Shown here piece after piece: positions 23,825 to 32,967 of a DNA stretch of 43,626 bases. The DNA comes from Bacteroidota bacterium. Lineage in GTDB: Bacteria; Bacteroidota; Ignavibacteria; Tepidaquicellales; Tepidaquicellaceae. Where the stretch lies: positions 1-43,626 of the forward strand of contig JAFDZQ010000006.1 of the NCBI GenBank assembly GCA_018266895.1, given 5' to 3'. The translations under genes were made by a program, and so were the position numbers. The notes under the pieces were generated by a model. The model ran no database searches, was not told where the DNA came from, and was given only the letters and a program-made list of their open reading frames with translations. The stretch's first letter is position 1. Every line of letters begins with the position of its first letter.

Positions 23825-24373
23825 ATGCATCAATTAATTATTTACGGACCTCCGGGTGTGGGAAAAGGAACCCAGGCAGAACTAATTGCAGCCAAACTTA
23901 ATCTCGAACATATTTCTACCGGCGCAATTCTCAGAAAAGCAGCCGAAGACGGAACTGAGCTGGGTATACAGGCAAAAGAAATTATGGACCGCGGAAATCT
24001 GGTAACAGATGATATAATGAACGGAATAGTAAAGGAAAGTCTCAAAAAAATCAATAAAAACGGTTTTATTCTTGACGGCTATCCAAGAACCCTTGTCCAG
24101 GCGATGGCGTTATCGGAGATATTCAATGAACTGGGGTTTAAGGATATTAAAGTAATAAATCTGATTGCCGATGAAAACGAAATAATCACCAGATTACTGA
24201 AAAGAGGAAGAAGCGATGATAACAGGGAGACAATTGCAAACAGATTCAAAGTATACCTTGAGTCCACTTCTCCCGTTAAAGAGTATTTCTCAAAACAAAA
24301 TATCATTATGGATATTAACGGTGTCGGTGATATTGAGGACATAAATAAAGTAATACTTGAGTCTATAAAGTGA
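23825..24373 (+). CDS. adk: Adenylate kinase, short form
   Basis: This 182-residue enzyme converts AMP + ATP to two ADP. It has Walker A GPPGVGKGTQ at residues 7-16, the AMP-binding LEHISTGAILRKA and GNLVTDD segments, LDGYPRT, and a short lid (LLKRGRSDDNRETIANR). The lid is short: it has no zinc-finger insertion, so this is the short adenylate kinase form common in Bacteroidota. It begins 7 bases after rlmN and the two are probably an operon. Confidence 0.95.
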   Translation: MHQLIIYGPPGVGKGTQAELIAAKLNLEHISTGAILRKAAEDGTELGIQAKEIMDRGNLVTDDIMNGIVKESLKKINKNGFILDGYPRTLVQAMALSEIFNELGFKDIKVINLIADENEIITRLLKRGRSDDNRETIANRFKVYLESTSPVKEYFSKQNIIMDINGVGDIEDINKVILESIK

Positions 24374-24482
24374 TTAAACCGGCTTACATTCAAAAAACAT
24401 TAAGGATAAAATAATTAATTAACATTTTTATAATTGCAATTTGGAATAAAATCATATATTTTGTTAATCAAAATTTTATATT

Positions 24483-24830
24483 ATGGCATCAATCAAAGCT
24501 AGTGAAATCTCCGAAAAAGGGATTGTAATACTCGAACCGAAGGGAAATTTTGTAGGAGGTGATGAAACTGACGAATTAAGGGATTCAATAAAAAAATATT
24601 CAGAACTCGAAAATAAGAAATTAATCATAGATCTGGGTGACGTTTTGTATCTTAACAGTACTGCTCTTGGAGTACTTATCTCCGCACATGCAAACTATTC
24701 AAAAAGAGAAGGAAAAATAAAACTCTGCCAGCTGAACAAAAATCTTGAAAATCTATTTGTAATAACAAAACTTGCTTTAATATTCGATTCCTATTCTTCT
24801 AAGGAAGAGGCGATTAAGAGTTTTGAATAA
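24483..24830 (+). CDS. STAS-domain anti-sigma factor antagonist-like protein
   Basis: This 115-residue protein is a single STAS domain. It has the beta-strand GIVILEPKGNFVGG, then KKLIIDLGDVLYLNSTALGVLISA, in which S59 lies at the position phosphorylated in SpoIIAA/RsbV-type antagonists. No RsbW-like kinase or PP2C phosphatase gene adjoins it. The gene is 109 bases after adk and 66 bases before the ExbB-like gene. It could work with the distant ECF sigma factor or with a kinase outside the window; no partner is visible here. Confidence 0.88.
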   Translation: MASIKASEISEKGIVILEPKGNFVGGDETDELRDSIKKYSELENKKLIIDLGDVLYLNSTALGVLISAHANYSKREGKIKLCQLNKNLENLFVITKLALIFDSYSSKEEAIKSFE

Positions 24831-24896
24831 AATAAACTTTATCTATTAATTTAATAAATTATAACTCTATCAGGGGTTAAACGGAGGTTAAAATTA

Positions 24897-25682
24897 ATGA
24901 AACAATCCATCTTCATGACTGTAGTAATTGTTGTAGCTTTGGTAGCATCTGCGCTTATTTTTTTCGGTGTTTTCGGAAATGTAAATAACTTTAAAACCCC
25001 GGAAAAAATCACACCTTCCAATATCATGGGAGCAATTTATGCAGGTGGTCCGATTGTAGTGGTACTTATGGCGTTAAGTATTATGGTAATTACATTTACC
25101 ATTGAAAGACAACTTTCGTTATCGAAAGCTAAAGGAAGAGGTCCGATTGAACCTTTCCTTAAAAAAGTTCAGACTTCTCTGATGGAGGGAAATATAGACG
25201 ATGCGATTGCCGAATGCGATAAGCAGCGGGGATCGATAGCCAATATTCTGCGGCAAGGGCTGGATAAATACCAATCGCTTGCTTCCGACAATAAACTTGA
25301 AGCTGATCAGAAATTACAGGAAGTTCAGTCTGCCATTGAAGAAGCCATGATGCTTGAAGTTCCGCTTCTTGAAAAAAACCTTGTAGTTCTTTCCACTATT
25401 GCTTCAGTTTCAGTGCTTATCGGACTTTTCGGAACTGTAGTTGGGATGATAAGATCATTTCAGGCGCTTGCAACTGCAGGAACTCCTAATGCTGCCGAAT
25501 TATCAACAGGTATCTCTGAAGCTCTTATTAATACGGCAGGCGGACTTTTCGGTGCTATTGTAGGTACTATCTCCTATAATTACTTCGTAACAAAAGTCGG
25601 AAACATTACTTATATGATTGATGAAGCCACTTATAACATGCTTCAGATTCTGAATTTAAAGGGAAGTAAAAAGAGCGCATAA
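24897..25682 (+). CDS. MotA/TolQ/ExbB-type proton channel protein
   Basis: This 261-residue protein is a MotA/TolQ/ExbB family proton channel. Hydrophobic helices lie at about 5-25, 40-65, 155-180 and 200-225, with a family motif GLFGTVVGMIRSFQALA and the ISEALINTAGGLFGAIVG segment. It would form a pentamer with ExbD/TolR proteins to use the proton gradient. Ribosome binding: GGAGG at 24883-24887, 9 bases before the ATG. It precedes two ExbD-like genes, so the three form one set. Whether the partner is TonB, Tol or a gliding/T9SS-like motor cannot be told; no TonB or TolA gene is nearby. Confidence 0.92.
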   Translation: MKQSIFMTVVIVVALVASALIFFGVFGNVNNFKTPEKITPSNIMGAIYAGGPIVVVLMALSIMVITFTIERQLSLSKAKGRGPIEPFLKKVQTSLMEGNIDDAIAECDKQRGSIANILRQGLDKYQSLASDNKLEADQKLQEVQSAIEEAMMLEVPLLEKNLVVLSTIASVSVLIGLFGTVVGMIRSFQALATAGTPNAAELSTGISEALINTAGGLFGAIVGTISYNYFVTKVGNITYMIDEATYNMLQILNLKGSKKSA

Positions 25683-25726
25683 TTTTTCTGAGAATTCCAA
25701 TTAAAAAATTTTCAATCTGATTATAT

Positions 25727-26314
25727 ATGAAAAAAGCCAGATCAATAAAAAAACCGGGTGTCAATATTGATATGACGCCTTTAGTTGACGTTATTATGCT
25801 GCTGCTTACTTTCTTTATGCTTGTAGCAACTTTTAAAGTGGAATCTACAGAAGCCATAGAAGTTAAACTGCCTGAATCCGTTGTAACCGATACAACCAAA
25901 TTACCCGAAAAAGATATTATGACTTTAACTCTTACCAAAGCCGGTGACGTTTTCCTGGATGTGGATAATTACAAAGTTAAGGAAAAAGTCTTCGGTGATC
26001 CTTTCGGCGTTGGGTTGTTTCACCCTGATAGCACTTCAAAAAGTGAGTATGAAACAACAGGCGGAAGTGTTGGCGGAAAACCTTTTAAAAGAAAAGTAAC
26101 AATAATGAACAGAGCGCAGTTTGAAAAAGCGCTTGTTGACTTAAGAGTAGCTTTAAAAAATGAAACTAATGGTAAATCGGATTTCCGGATCGTGCTTAAA
26201 GGCGATATGGATACCGATTACGGAATTGTGGAAGATCTGATGGCTATATTTAAAACAACCAGAAACACCAGGTTCGCGCTAGTGACTGATGTTAAGTCCG
26301 ATAAAAAAGAATAA
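25727..26314 (+). CDS. ExbD/TolR-family protein 1 (long form)
   Basis: This 195-residue protein has a short cytoplasmic start and one transmembrane helix, NIDMTPLVDVIMLLLTFFMLV (about residues 12-32), with the conserved intramembrane aspartate in LVDVIML. The periplasmic domain is longer than in a standard ExbD (about 140 residues) and contains an insertion near 90-125 rich in Gly, Ser and charged residues, then the usual LKGDMDTDYGIVEDLM segment near the end. It follows the ExbB-like gene by 44 bases. Confidence 0.92.
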   Translation: MKKARSIKKPGVNIDMTPLVDVIMLLLTFFMLVATFKVESTEAIEVKLPESVVTDTTKLPEKDIMTLTLTKAGDVFLDVDNYKVKEKVFGDPFGVGLFHPDSTSKSEYETTGGSVGGKPFKRKVTIMNRAQFEKALVDLRVALKNETNGKSDFRIVLKGDMDTDYGIVEDLMAIFKTTRNTRFALVTDVKSDKKE

Positions 26315-26356
26315 TTAAAAAAATCTTCATAAATTTTATTAATAAGGAATTAAATT

Positions 26357-26884
26357 ATGGCAGGTGGCGGATTTGATGCCCCGGAATCCGGCGGGGGACT
26401 CCATAAACAGAAGAAATATAAGAAGGGTAAAAAAATAGGAGTAAGAATTGACATGACTCCCATGGTGGATGTAATTATGCTTTTGCTTACTTTTTTTATT
26501 CTTACAACGACTCTTAACACACCTCAGATAATGCAGATTAATCTCCCTAAAGGAGATGAAAGCGATAAAATAAAAGTTGATATGGGTGATGTGCTATATA
26601 TCAGAGTTTCAGAAACCGGTAAAGTATATTTCTCACGCGGTTTATCAGACGGGACTGAAGCTCCTCCTGAAACTGTAACTTTTGAAAACATGAAAAATAA
26701 GATCGAAGCTATATATGCATCAAATCCTAAATTACTTATACTTCTGAAATTCGACAGGAAAATGAAATACAATTTCATGGTGGATATTCTCGATGAAATT
26801 AACAGAGCTGCAATCGAAAAAAGATACAGCTTTATGAAAATGGAAGACGCTGACAAGGAGATTGTAACGAAAGCCGGCGGTTAG
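26357..26884 (+). CDS. ExbD/TolR-family protein 2
   Basis: This 175-residue protein is a second ExbD paralog with a Gly-rich start (AGGGFDAPESGGG), a Lys-rich segment (KKYKKGKK) and the transmembrane helix RIDMTPMVDVIMLLLTFFIL with the conserved aspartate. The periplasmic domain shows LLILLKFDRKMKYNFMVDILDE near the C terminus. It has the same helix as paralog 1 almost residue for residue, but the periplasmic part differs, so the pair may form a heteromeric stator. A clear terminator follows 27 bases after its stop. Confidence 0.92.
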   Translation: MAGGGFDAPESGGGLHKQKKYKKGKKIGVRIDMTPMVDVIMLLLTFFILTTTLNTPQIMQINLPKGDESDKIKVDMGDVLYIRVSETGKVYFSRGLSDGTEAPPETVTFENMKNKIEAIYASNPKLLILLKFDRKMKYNFMVDILDEINRAAIEKRYSFMKMEDADKEIVTKAGG

Positions 26885-26911
26885 TTTTTAACAATACTGT
26901 AAATAAAAGAT

Positions 26912-26948
26912 AAAGCGATCTGAATTTTTTCTGATCGCTTTTTTTTTT
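26912..26948 (+). terminator. Rho-independent terminator after the exbB-exbD-exbD set
   Basis: Stem AAAGCGATC (26912-26920) pairs perfectly with GATCGCTTT (26933-26941), with a 12-base loop, and a run of ten T bases covers 26939-26948. It ends the ExbB/ExbD transcription unit before the TPM-protein gene. Confidence 0.9.
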
Positions 26949-26982
26949 AAAATGTAAGCAAATTAAGTTTATACCCTATTCC

Positions 26983-27789
26983 TTGAAAATTAAACTGTTA
27001 ATTTATTTCGCATTTGTCTTTAATCTGATAAGCTGCAGTTATTCTGTATCTCAGATCAATACCAGTCCTTCAAACAGGGACAATCCCTCTCAGTTAGTTA
27101 AATATGTGACTGATGAAACAGGTACTCTTAATGCTAATCAGATAACTGTGCTTAATAACAAGCTTGTGAGTTTTGACAAGACAACCACGAATCAGGTACT
27201 GATATATATTATCCGGAGTCTTGACGGTGAATCTCTTGAAGATTATTCGATCCGGCTTGCGGAGAAAAATAAAATCGGAAAGAAAGACAGGAATAACGGT
27301 GTTCTGGTGCTGATAGTAAAAGATGACAGGAAAATAAGAATTGAGGTAGGTTACGGTCTTGAAGGAGTTCTGACCGATGCAATGTGCTCAAAGATTATCA
27401 GGAATGACATTACTCCGCAGTTTAAATCCGGAAAGTATTATGAGGGAATAGATAAGGGAATAGATGCGATAATCTCAGTGACAAAAGGAGAATATACAGC
27501 TGATAAAAATCAGAAAGACCTTAATGCTGAATGCTGTTTCGGAATGCCGATATTTGTTATGCTTATATTCGGGATTATATTCATCTTTATTTTCACGTCA
27601 TTTATCAGAAGTTTATTCGGAGTCGGCAGAACCATTTATTCGGGAAAAAAGGGCTGGGGTTCCGGCTGGGGAAGCGGCGGATCCTGGGGCGGAGGAAGTT
27701 CAGGCGGAAGCAGCGGCGGTTTCGGAGGAGGTGGATTTTCAGGCGGCGGCGGATCGTTCGGCGGAGGCGGAGCAAGCGGAAGCTGGTAA
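26983..27789 (+). CDS. TPM-domain protein with Gly-rich tail (YgcG family)
   Basis: This 268-residue protein uses a TTG start at 26983. The N terminus is a lipoprotein-like signal (LISC near residue 18). A TPM domain follows (about 38-170) with YVTDETGTLN, KDRNNGVLVLIVKDDRKIRIEVGYGLEGVLTD motifs, then a transmembrane helix (about 185-207) and a Gly/Ser-rich tail that ends in repeated GGGG and WGSG units. TPM proteins are membrane-attached and of debated function (the domain was named after TLP18.3/Psb32/MOLO-1); they are often paired with LemA. Here a second TPM gene follows, without LemA. Confidence 0.9.
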   Translation: MKIKLLIYFAFVFNLISCSYSVSQINTSPSNRDNPSQLVKYVTDETGTLNANQITVLNNKLVSFDKTTTNQVLIYIIRSLDGESLEDYSIRLAEKNKIGKKDRNNGVLVLIVKDDRKIRIEVGYGLEGVLTDAMCSKIIRNDITPQFKSGKYYEGIDKGIDAIISVTKGEYTADKNQKDLNAECCFGMPIFVMLIFGIIFIFIFTSFIRSLFGVGRTIYSGKKGWGSGWGSGGSWGGGSSGGSSGGFGGGGFSGGGGSFGGGGASGSW

Positions 27790-27865
27790 AAATACAATCA
27801 GGATCATGAATTAAATCGGGAATTATTAACTGATATGTTTTAAATTCACATTAGCAAATTAAATA

Positions 27866-28330
27866 ATGTTTGAGAAAAATTTTATTCCGGAATTTTTATC
27901 CGATCAGGATCTTGAAGAGATATCTCATGCTATAAGGGAAATTGAAAAAAGCACATCGGGTGAAATAAGAGTATGCATTAAAAGGAAAAGAGGCTACCTT
28001 GAAAAGGAATATTCACCGAGGGAAATTGCCCTGAATGAATTTGCCGGACTGAAAATGCACGAGACAAAAGACAGAACGGGTGTTTTGTTTTTTATATTGT
28101 TTGAAGAAAACAAGTTTGAAATAATCGCCGATGAGGGAATCAACTCTAAAATACCTGAGGACGAGTGGGATTTAATTTCAGAAAGCATAAGAAAAAATTT
28201 TACGGTTAAAAAATACCGCGAAGGTATTATAGATGTGCTTGAAAAAATCGGAGTACACCTGATAAATGATTTTCCGGCGAAAGAAGGCGACATTAACGAA
28301 TTACCTGATGATGTTATTGTAAAACCATGA
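27866..28330 (+). CDS. Second TPM-domain protein, soluble
   Basis: This 154-residue protein is a TPM domain without signal or transmembrane helix. It has ISHAIREIEKSTSGEIRVCIKRK, the EIALNEFAGLKMHETKDRTGVLFFI motif and FEIIADEGINSKI. It ends near YREGIIDVLEKIGVHLINDFP, as typical for the short cytoplasmic partner in YgcG-type pairs. It lies 76 bases after the first TPM gene on the same strand. Confidence 0.88.
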   Translation: MFEKNFIPEFLSDQDLEEISHAIREIEKSTSGEIRVCIKRKRGYLEKEYSPREIALNEFAGLKMHETKDRTGVLFFILFEENKFEIIADEGINSKIPEDEWDLISESIRKNFTVKKYREGIIDVLEKIGVHLINDFPAKEGDINELPDDVIVKP

Positions 28331-28379
28331 TGACAGAAGCTGACATATAATTTCATTTTTCACAAACAACAATTTGAAA

Positions 28380-28934
28380 ATGCCTGATATCAGTACAGCA
28401 TATAATCTGCTTGATAATTACATTAAAAACGAAAATCTTAAAAAGCACTGTTATTCAGTGGAGGCTGCAATGAGATTTTATGCGGTTCAGCTTGGACAGA
28501 ATGAGGACAAATGGGCTTCGGCAGGTCTGCTTCATGATCTTGACTGGGAAATGTATCCTGACACTCACCCTAATACTGCCGTACCGGTACTGAGGGAAGC
28601 AGGATTTGATGAAGACATAATTGAAGCTGTGCTTGGTCATGCATATCCCGGCAGGACCGATGTTCCGAGAATATCTTTGCTTTCAAAATATCTCTATGCC
28701 TGCGATGAAATCACGGGTTTTATTATGGCGTACTCACTTATGAAATCCGGCGGACTGAATGATGTCGAGCCCGGAAGCATCCGGAAAAAAATGAAAGACA
28801 AAGCTTTTGCAAAAAATGTTAACAGGGATGATATTGTGAACAGTGCCGCAGATATCGGAATTGATCTTGATCTCCATATTCGGAATGTTATAAATGCAAT
28901 GAAAAATGATGCCAGAATAAATCCGGTGAATTAA
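28380..28934 (+). CDS. HD-superfamily hydrolase
   Basis: This 184-residue protein starts best at the ATG at 28380; an in-frame TTG two codons upstream is less likely. The metal-binding residues of the HD fold are visible: H23 (KKHCYS), H52-D53 (LLHDLDW), H87 (LGHAYPG) and D109 (YACDEITG). Hydrolysis of phosphate esters or nucleotides is expected, but no substrate can be named. It precedes the ABC transporter operon by 12 bases and is on the same strand, so it may be co-transcribed. Confidence 0.88.
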   Translation: MPDISTAYNLLDNYIKNENLKKHCYSVEAAMRFYAVQLGQNEDKWASAGLLHDLDWEMYPDTHPNTAVPVLREAGFDEDIIEAVLGHAYPGRTDVPRISLLSKYLYACDEITGFIMAYSLMKSGGLNDVEPGSIRKKMKDKAFAKNVNRDDIVNSAADIGIDLDLHIRNVINAMKNDARINPVN

Positions 28935-28946
28935 TTTTATTAAAAA

Positions 28947-29873
28947 ATGAAAATAATTACCACAAAAAATCTCTCCAAGGAATATCCGTCGAAAAGCTTC
29001 TCAAAGGAAAAAATACTTGCATTGAATAATTTTTCTTTTGAAGTGGAAAGCGGTGAGATATTCGGAATTCTCGGACCTAACGGAGCAGGCAAAACCACCC
29101 TTATAAAAATTCTGCTGGGAATTACTCACAGAACAGACGGAGACATTAAAATATTTGATAAGGAAATTTCGGACGAGTCTTATAAAATGAAAATCGGTTA
29201 CCTTCCCGAGAACCATAAGTTCCCGAATTATCTTACCGGTGAGCAGGTTTTGTTTTTTTTCGGTAAACTCAGCGGACTGACGGGTAATGAAGTAAGAAAA
29301 AGGTCTGATGAGTATCTCAGTCTTATGGATATGCAGAAATGGAGGAAGACGAAAATTAAAAAATATTCCAAGGGCATGATGCAGAGACTCGGTCTTGCGC
29401 AGTCTTTGCTGAATAATCCGGAATTGGTTTTTCTGGATGAACCTACTGACGGAGTGGATCCGATCGGAAGAAAAGAAATTAGGGATATTCTGAATAATCT
29501 AAAGTCTCAGGGAAAAACAATTTTTCTTAATTCTCATCTGCTAAGCGAAGTAGAGCTGATCTGCGACAGGGTGGCCATTCTCAACAAAGGTTCTCTGGTG
29601 AAATCGGGGAGAGTCGGTGAAATTACTTCCGCTTCCAATAATTTTAAATTTGTAACTTCCGAAATAAATGAAAAGACGATCAACGATCTTCTGGTTTCAT
29701 ATAAAGCCGTTATTCACGGTAAAAATGAATTTATTTATAGCACCGTGAATATTGAGGATCTGAATAAACTTATTGATTTTCTGAGAGAGAAAAAAATACT
29801 GATTCATTCATTGAACAGGGAAAAAGATACTCTTGAAAATATGTTCATAAATTTAATCGAAAGTCAAAACTGA
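28947..29873 (+). CDS. ABC transporter ATP-binding protein
   Basis: This 308-residue ATPase has Walker A GPNGAGKT (residues 43-50), the signature YSKGMMQRLG, Walker B ELVFLDEPTDG and the switch histidine in NSHLLSE. A C-terminal extension of about 80 residues follows the ATPase core, typical of DrrA/NatA/GldA-type ATPases. The next gene encodes the permease with a one-base gap, so it supplies energy to an ABC-2 exporter of unknown substrate. Confidence 0.95.
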   Translation: MKIITTKNLSKEYPSKSFSKEKILALNNFSFEVESGEIFGILGPNGAGKTTLIKILLGITHRTDGDIKIFDKEISDESYKMKIGYLPENHKFPNYLTGEQVLFFFGKLSGLTGNEVRKRSDEYLSLMDMQKWRKTKIKKYSKGMMQRLGLAQSLLNNPELVFLDEPTDGVDPIGRKEIRDILNNLKSQGKTIFLNSHLLSEVELICDRVAILNKGSLVKSGRVGEITSASNNFKFVTSEINEKTINDLLVSYKAVIHGKNEFIYSTVNIEDLNKLIDFLREKKILIHSLNREKDTLENMFINLIESQN

Positions 29874-29874
29874 T

Positions 29875-30690
29875 ATGATTTTTCTGACTCTGTTATACAG
29901 TACTTTCAAAGAAGCATTTGAAAAAAAAATAATTTTAACAATTTTCCTGCTTATTGCTGCGGTGATTTTATTATTCCTTTCATTCATCAATCTAGATTCC
30001 ATCGAAGGTTTAAAGGAAATGCTGATGATGTCAGGAGATGAAAGTTTCAGGGATGCCATAATCAAATTTGAAACAAATCTGATTAATCAGTTTTCTTTTA
30101 TGGTGGTGTTTTGTCTTTTGCTTATAATGAGCGCATCTTTCATACCAACTATTCTGGAGAAAGGCAATATAGATCTGCTTCTGTCAAAACCTATTTCAAG
30201 AAAAAAAATAGTCCTTGGTAAATTTATTTCAGTAGTTTTCCTGGCATTTATAATCATTTCGCTTCTGGTATCCGTGATCTGGTTTATTATTTCAATAAAA
30301 ACCAATATCTGGTATTTCCCTTTTCTGACTGCAATAATATGGTTTACTTTTATTTTCGCTCTCATGTATTCGTTTGAATTGTTTATAGGCTTTGTCTCTC
30401 AAAGTACAATTCTGAGTTTATTACTTACCCTGTTTCTTCTTTTTCCGGTAACAGCCCTTCTGTCAGTGAGAGAAACAATGGTATTCAGCTTTGTGAAGAA
30501 TGAAACCATAAAGTTTGTTTTCAATTTCATTTTTTACTTGCTGCCAAAACCATGGGATATAAGAGAGTTATGCATTAATATGATAGAAGGCATTGCAATT
30601 GATTCATGGTGGCCGGTTATATCGTCGGGAATATTTATGCTTGTAATGCTTTCACTTTCAGTCTATTATTTTTCAAAAAAGGATTATTAA
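29875..30690 (+). CDS. ABC-2 type transporter permease
   Basis: This 271-residue protein has six hydrophobic segments and the layout of an ABC-2 permease (NosY/GldF-like): N-terminal helix with FKEAFEKKIILTIFLLIAAVILLFLS, then a loop with an unusually long Glu/Met-rich segment (about 45-65), and helices at about 75-100, 115-140, 145-175, 180-205 and 245-265. The LLLSKPISRKKIVLGKF motif on the second loop is typical of the family. It is one base after the ATPase stop and one base before the lipoprotein gene. Confidence 0.9.
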   Translation: MIFLTLLYSTFKEAFEKKIILTIFLLIAAVILLFLSFINLDSIEGLKEMLMMSGDESFRDAIIKFETNLINQFSFMVVFCLLLIMSASFIPTILEKGNIDLLLSKPISRKKIVLGKFISVVFLAFIIISLLVSVIWFIISIKTNIWYFPFLTAIIWFTFIFALMYSFELFIGFVSQSTILSLLLTLFLLFPVTALLSVRETMVFSFVKNETIKFVFNFIFYLLPKPWDIRELCINMIEGIAIDSWWPVISSGIFMLVMLSLSVYYFSKKDY

Positions 30691-30691
30691 A

Positions 30692-31777
30692 ATGAATCTG
30701 ATTACTGCAAAAAACAAAGGAAGTTTGTTTTTACTGAATTCATTATTCCTGATCCTTATAGTGAGCAGCTGCAATGTAAAACCCGAATCACAGCCCCTGC
30801 CGATCTCAGTTTCATCCACACTCGGTTTGCTGCAGGAAAATCCGCAGTTTGTAATGTATTTGAATTTTAAAAATATGCGCCGTTCAGATTTCTGGAAAAA
30901 AAATGTTTCAGATTCACTGCTGAATGCGGAAAAAACATTCGGAAGTCTTCTTAACACGTTTAAGACAGCTACAGGCGCTTCCATTTCGGACGGTCTGGAT
31001 GAATTGTATTATTCAAATTCATGGTTTGGAGAAAATGCGATTGTCATTAAAGGTGTACTGGATCAGAATAAGCTTGCGGAATATCTGGAAAAAGATACAG
31101 TTTTTACACTGGCTAAAAACGCTGACGGAATAAAAGTATATCAGATGACTGATAACGGATTGTATTTTTACTTCCGGGATAACAATACAATCTGCGCAAG
31201 CAATTATCTTAAACAACTGGATGTTATGCTGGCGGCAAAAGATACTTCCAGGTCCGGAATTCTACTCAATGAAAAAGTTTATTCTTCAATACAGAATATC
31301 ATGTATAAAGAAGATATGTGGATGATTTCCTCGGAGAGAATATTCATCAGGGGAATATTTCAGAATTTCCTTCAGTCTACTGCAGGCACTAAAATTGAAG
31401 AAAGCGATTCATCACAAACTTCAGACTCTGTTTCAGTAAATGATTCTGCATCAGTGAAAGAAAATCTTACGATAGAAAATCTGTATAAGAGGTTCAGCTC
31501 TATTTCTTTTTCTGCGAAAATGTCAAATCAGCTCGAAATGCTTGTACAGTGTGAATGCATAAACGAAGAATCCTCAAAATATCTGAGGAATATTCTTAAC
31601 GGAGTTATATCAGTCGCAAAACTCAGTTCCGCAGGAAATAAAAAAAGCAATTCAATGAAAATACTGGATGATCTTAAACTGAACAGATACGATAATTCTG
31701 TTTTTATAGAGCTGAATGTAAATGAAAACAATATCAGGGAACTGAGGAATGCTAACTTACTGAACGCTCCTGAATAA
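30692..31777 (+). CDS. Unrecognised lipoprotein of the ABC exporter operon
   Basis: This 361-residue protein begins with a lipoprotein signal; the lipobox is IVSSC with the cysteine at about residue 27. The mature part is a soluble domain with LLQENPQFVMYLNFKNM and a Ser/Asp-rich linker (about 235-255) before SISFSAKMSNQLEMLVQCEC. I do not recognise a family. It is the third gene of the operon, directly after the permease, so it may be a substrate-binding or surface-associated partner. The stop is 2 bases before the convergent fbp stop. Confidence 0.8.
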   Translation: MNLITAKNKGSLFLLNSLFLILIVSSCNVKPESQPLPISVSSTLGLLQENPQFVMYLNFKNMRRSDFWKKNVSDSLLNAEKTFGSLLNTFKTATGASISDGLDELYYSNSWFGENAIVIKGVLDQNKLAEYLEKDTVFTLAKNADGIKVYQMTDNGLYFYFRDNNTICASNYLKQLDVMLAAKDTSRSGILLNEKVYSSIQNIMYKEDMWMISSERIFIRGIFQNFLQSTAGTKIEESDSSQTSDSVSVNDSASVKENLTIENLYKRFSSISFSAKMSNQLEMLVQCECINEESSKYLRNILNGVISVAKLSSAGNKKSNSMKILDDLKLNRYDNSVFIELNVNENNIRELRNANLLNAPE

Positions 31778-31779
31778 AA

Positions 31780-32811
31780 TCAATCCGGATGTTTGTTTTC
31801 CCGTGCTAAAAACTTTTCTGCCAGTTTTACATCTTCAGCGCTTCCGATAAAAAGAGGGGTCCTCTGATGAAGATTTTTTGGCTCAATATCAAGAATTCTC
31901 CCGGCACCGTCCGAACTCCTTCCCCCGGCTTGTTCAACTAAAAAACTCAGGGGATTTGCTTCATACATTAACCGCAGCTTCCCGTTCTTATTCTTTATAT
32001 CAGACGGATACAAAAATATTCCTCCGTACAGAAGATTTCTGTGAAAGTCTGCCACAAGCGAACCTATGTACCTGGATGAATAAGGTCTTGAAGTTTCAGG
32101 ATCAGTATCTTTCAAATAAGTAATATAATCCCTGACTTCTTTTTGCCATTTAGAGAAATTCCCTTCGTTGACGGAATAGGTTTTTGATTTTTCGGGAATT
32201 TTTATGTTCTCATTTGACAGAAGAAATTCTCCGACTGAAGGATCAAGCGTAAATCCGTGAACACCTTCGCCGGTTGTATAAACAAGCATAGTGCTTGAAC
32301 CGTAAATCACATAACCCGCGGCAACCTGCTCAGTGCCTTTTTGCAGACAGTCTATAAGAGCTCCCGGACCGGAACTTGTTACTCTTTTATAAACTGAAAA
32401 AATAGTTCCGATGGATACATTAACATCAATATTCGAAGAGCCGTCCAACGGATCAAAATGGCATATATATTTATTTGAAACAAATTTGTTTTTTTTGAAT
32501 TTATCATCTATGGGAATAAAACTTTCCTCCTCCTCCGAACAAACAGCGCACGTATGCCCTCCTTGTTTCATAACGTATTTTAATACATCGTTTGCATATA
32601 CATCTAACTTTTTAACCTCTTCTCCCTGCACATTTTCCTCGCCCGTAAATCCAAGAATGTCAATAAGACCGGCTCTGTTTACTTCAAGTGAAATTACTTT
32701 GCATGCAAGAGCAATGTCAGCAAGAAGATCCGATAACTGTCCGGTAGCTTCCGGGTATTTTCTCTCTTCTTCAATGATATGTCTGTAGAATGTTGAAAAA
32801 CTTTTTACCAT
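31780..32811 (-). CDS. fbp: Fructose-1,6-bisphosphatase class I
   Basis: This 343-residue enzyme hydrolyses fructose 1,6-bisphosphate in gluconeogenesis. It has the signature [23 protein letters not shown] with the metal-binding DPLDGSS motif, [29 protein letters not shown], and the sugar-phosphate site [24 protein letters not shown]. Length fits class I. It ends the minus-strand unit that begins with asnS; gaps of 156 bases separate it from the rhodanese gene. Confidence 0.97.
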   Translation of the reverse strand: MVKSFSTFYRHIIEEERKYPEATGQLSDLLADIALACKVISLEVNRAGLIDILGFTGEENVQGEEVKKLDVYANDVLKYVMKQGGHTCAVCSEEEESFIPIDDKFKKNKFVSNKYICHFDPLDGSSNIDVNVSIGTIFSVYKRVTSSGPGALIDCLQKGTEQVAAGYVIYGSSTMLVYTTGEGVHGFTLDPSVGEFLLSNENIKIPEKSKTYSVNEGNFSKWQKEVRDYITYLKDTDPETSRPYSSRYIGSLVADFHRNLLYGGIFLYPSDIKNKNGKLRLMYEANPLSFLVEQAGGRSSDGAGRILDIEPKNLHQRTPLFIGSAEDVKLAEKFLARENKHPD

Positions 32812-32967
32812 TTCTTTAAATTTAATTAGATGTTAAAGATTATAATTCTTATTTCAATTTATTGATCTGAAAATAATTCAGATTAATTAAATTCCGGCGG
32901 GTATTACGTTCAGGTCAGAAATCCTGTGTCTTACAAATTTTAAAACATTTAAATCAGCAGAATGAAA

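Noticed and set aside
24430-24482. Bacteroidota-type -7/-33 promoter upstream of the STAS gene
   Set aside because: A TATATTTTG box is present, but it fits the TAnnTTTG consensus only with one extra base, and the -33 match is poor.
27524-27814. Two overlapping alternative frames in the Gly-rich end of the TPM gene
   Set aside because: They are compositional products of the GGC/GGA repeats in the Gly-rich tail.
32865-32883. ATCTGAA/TTCAGAT inverted repeat between fbp and rhodanese
   Set aside because: A weak 7-bp AT-rich stem with no T-run on either strand.
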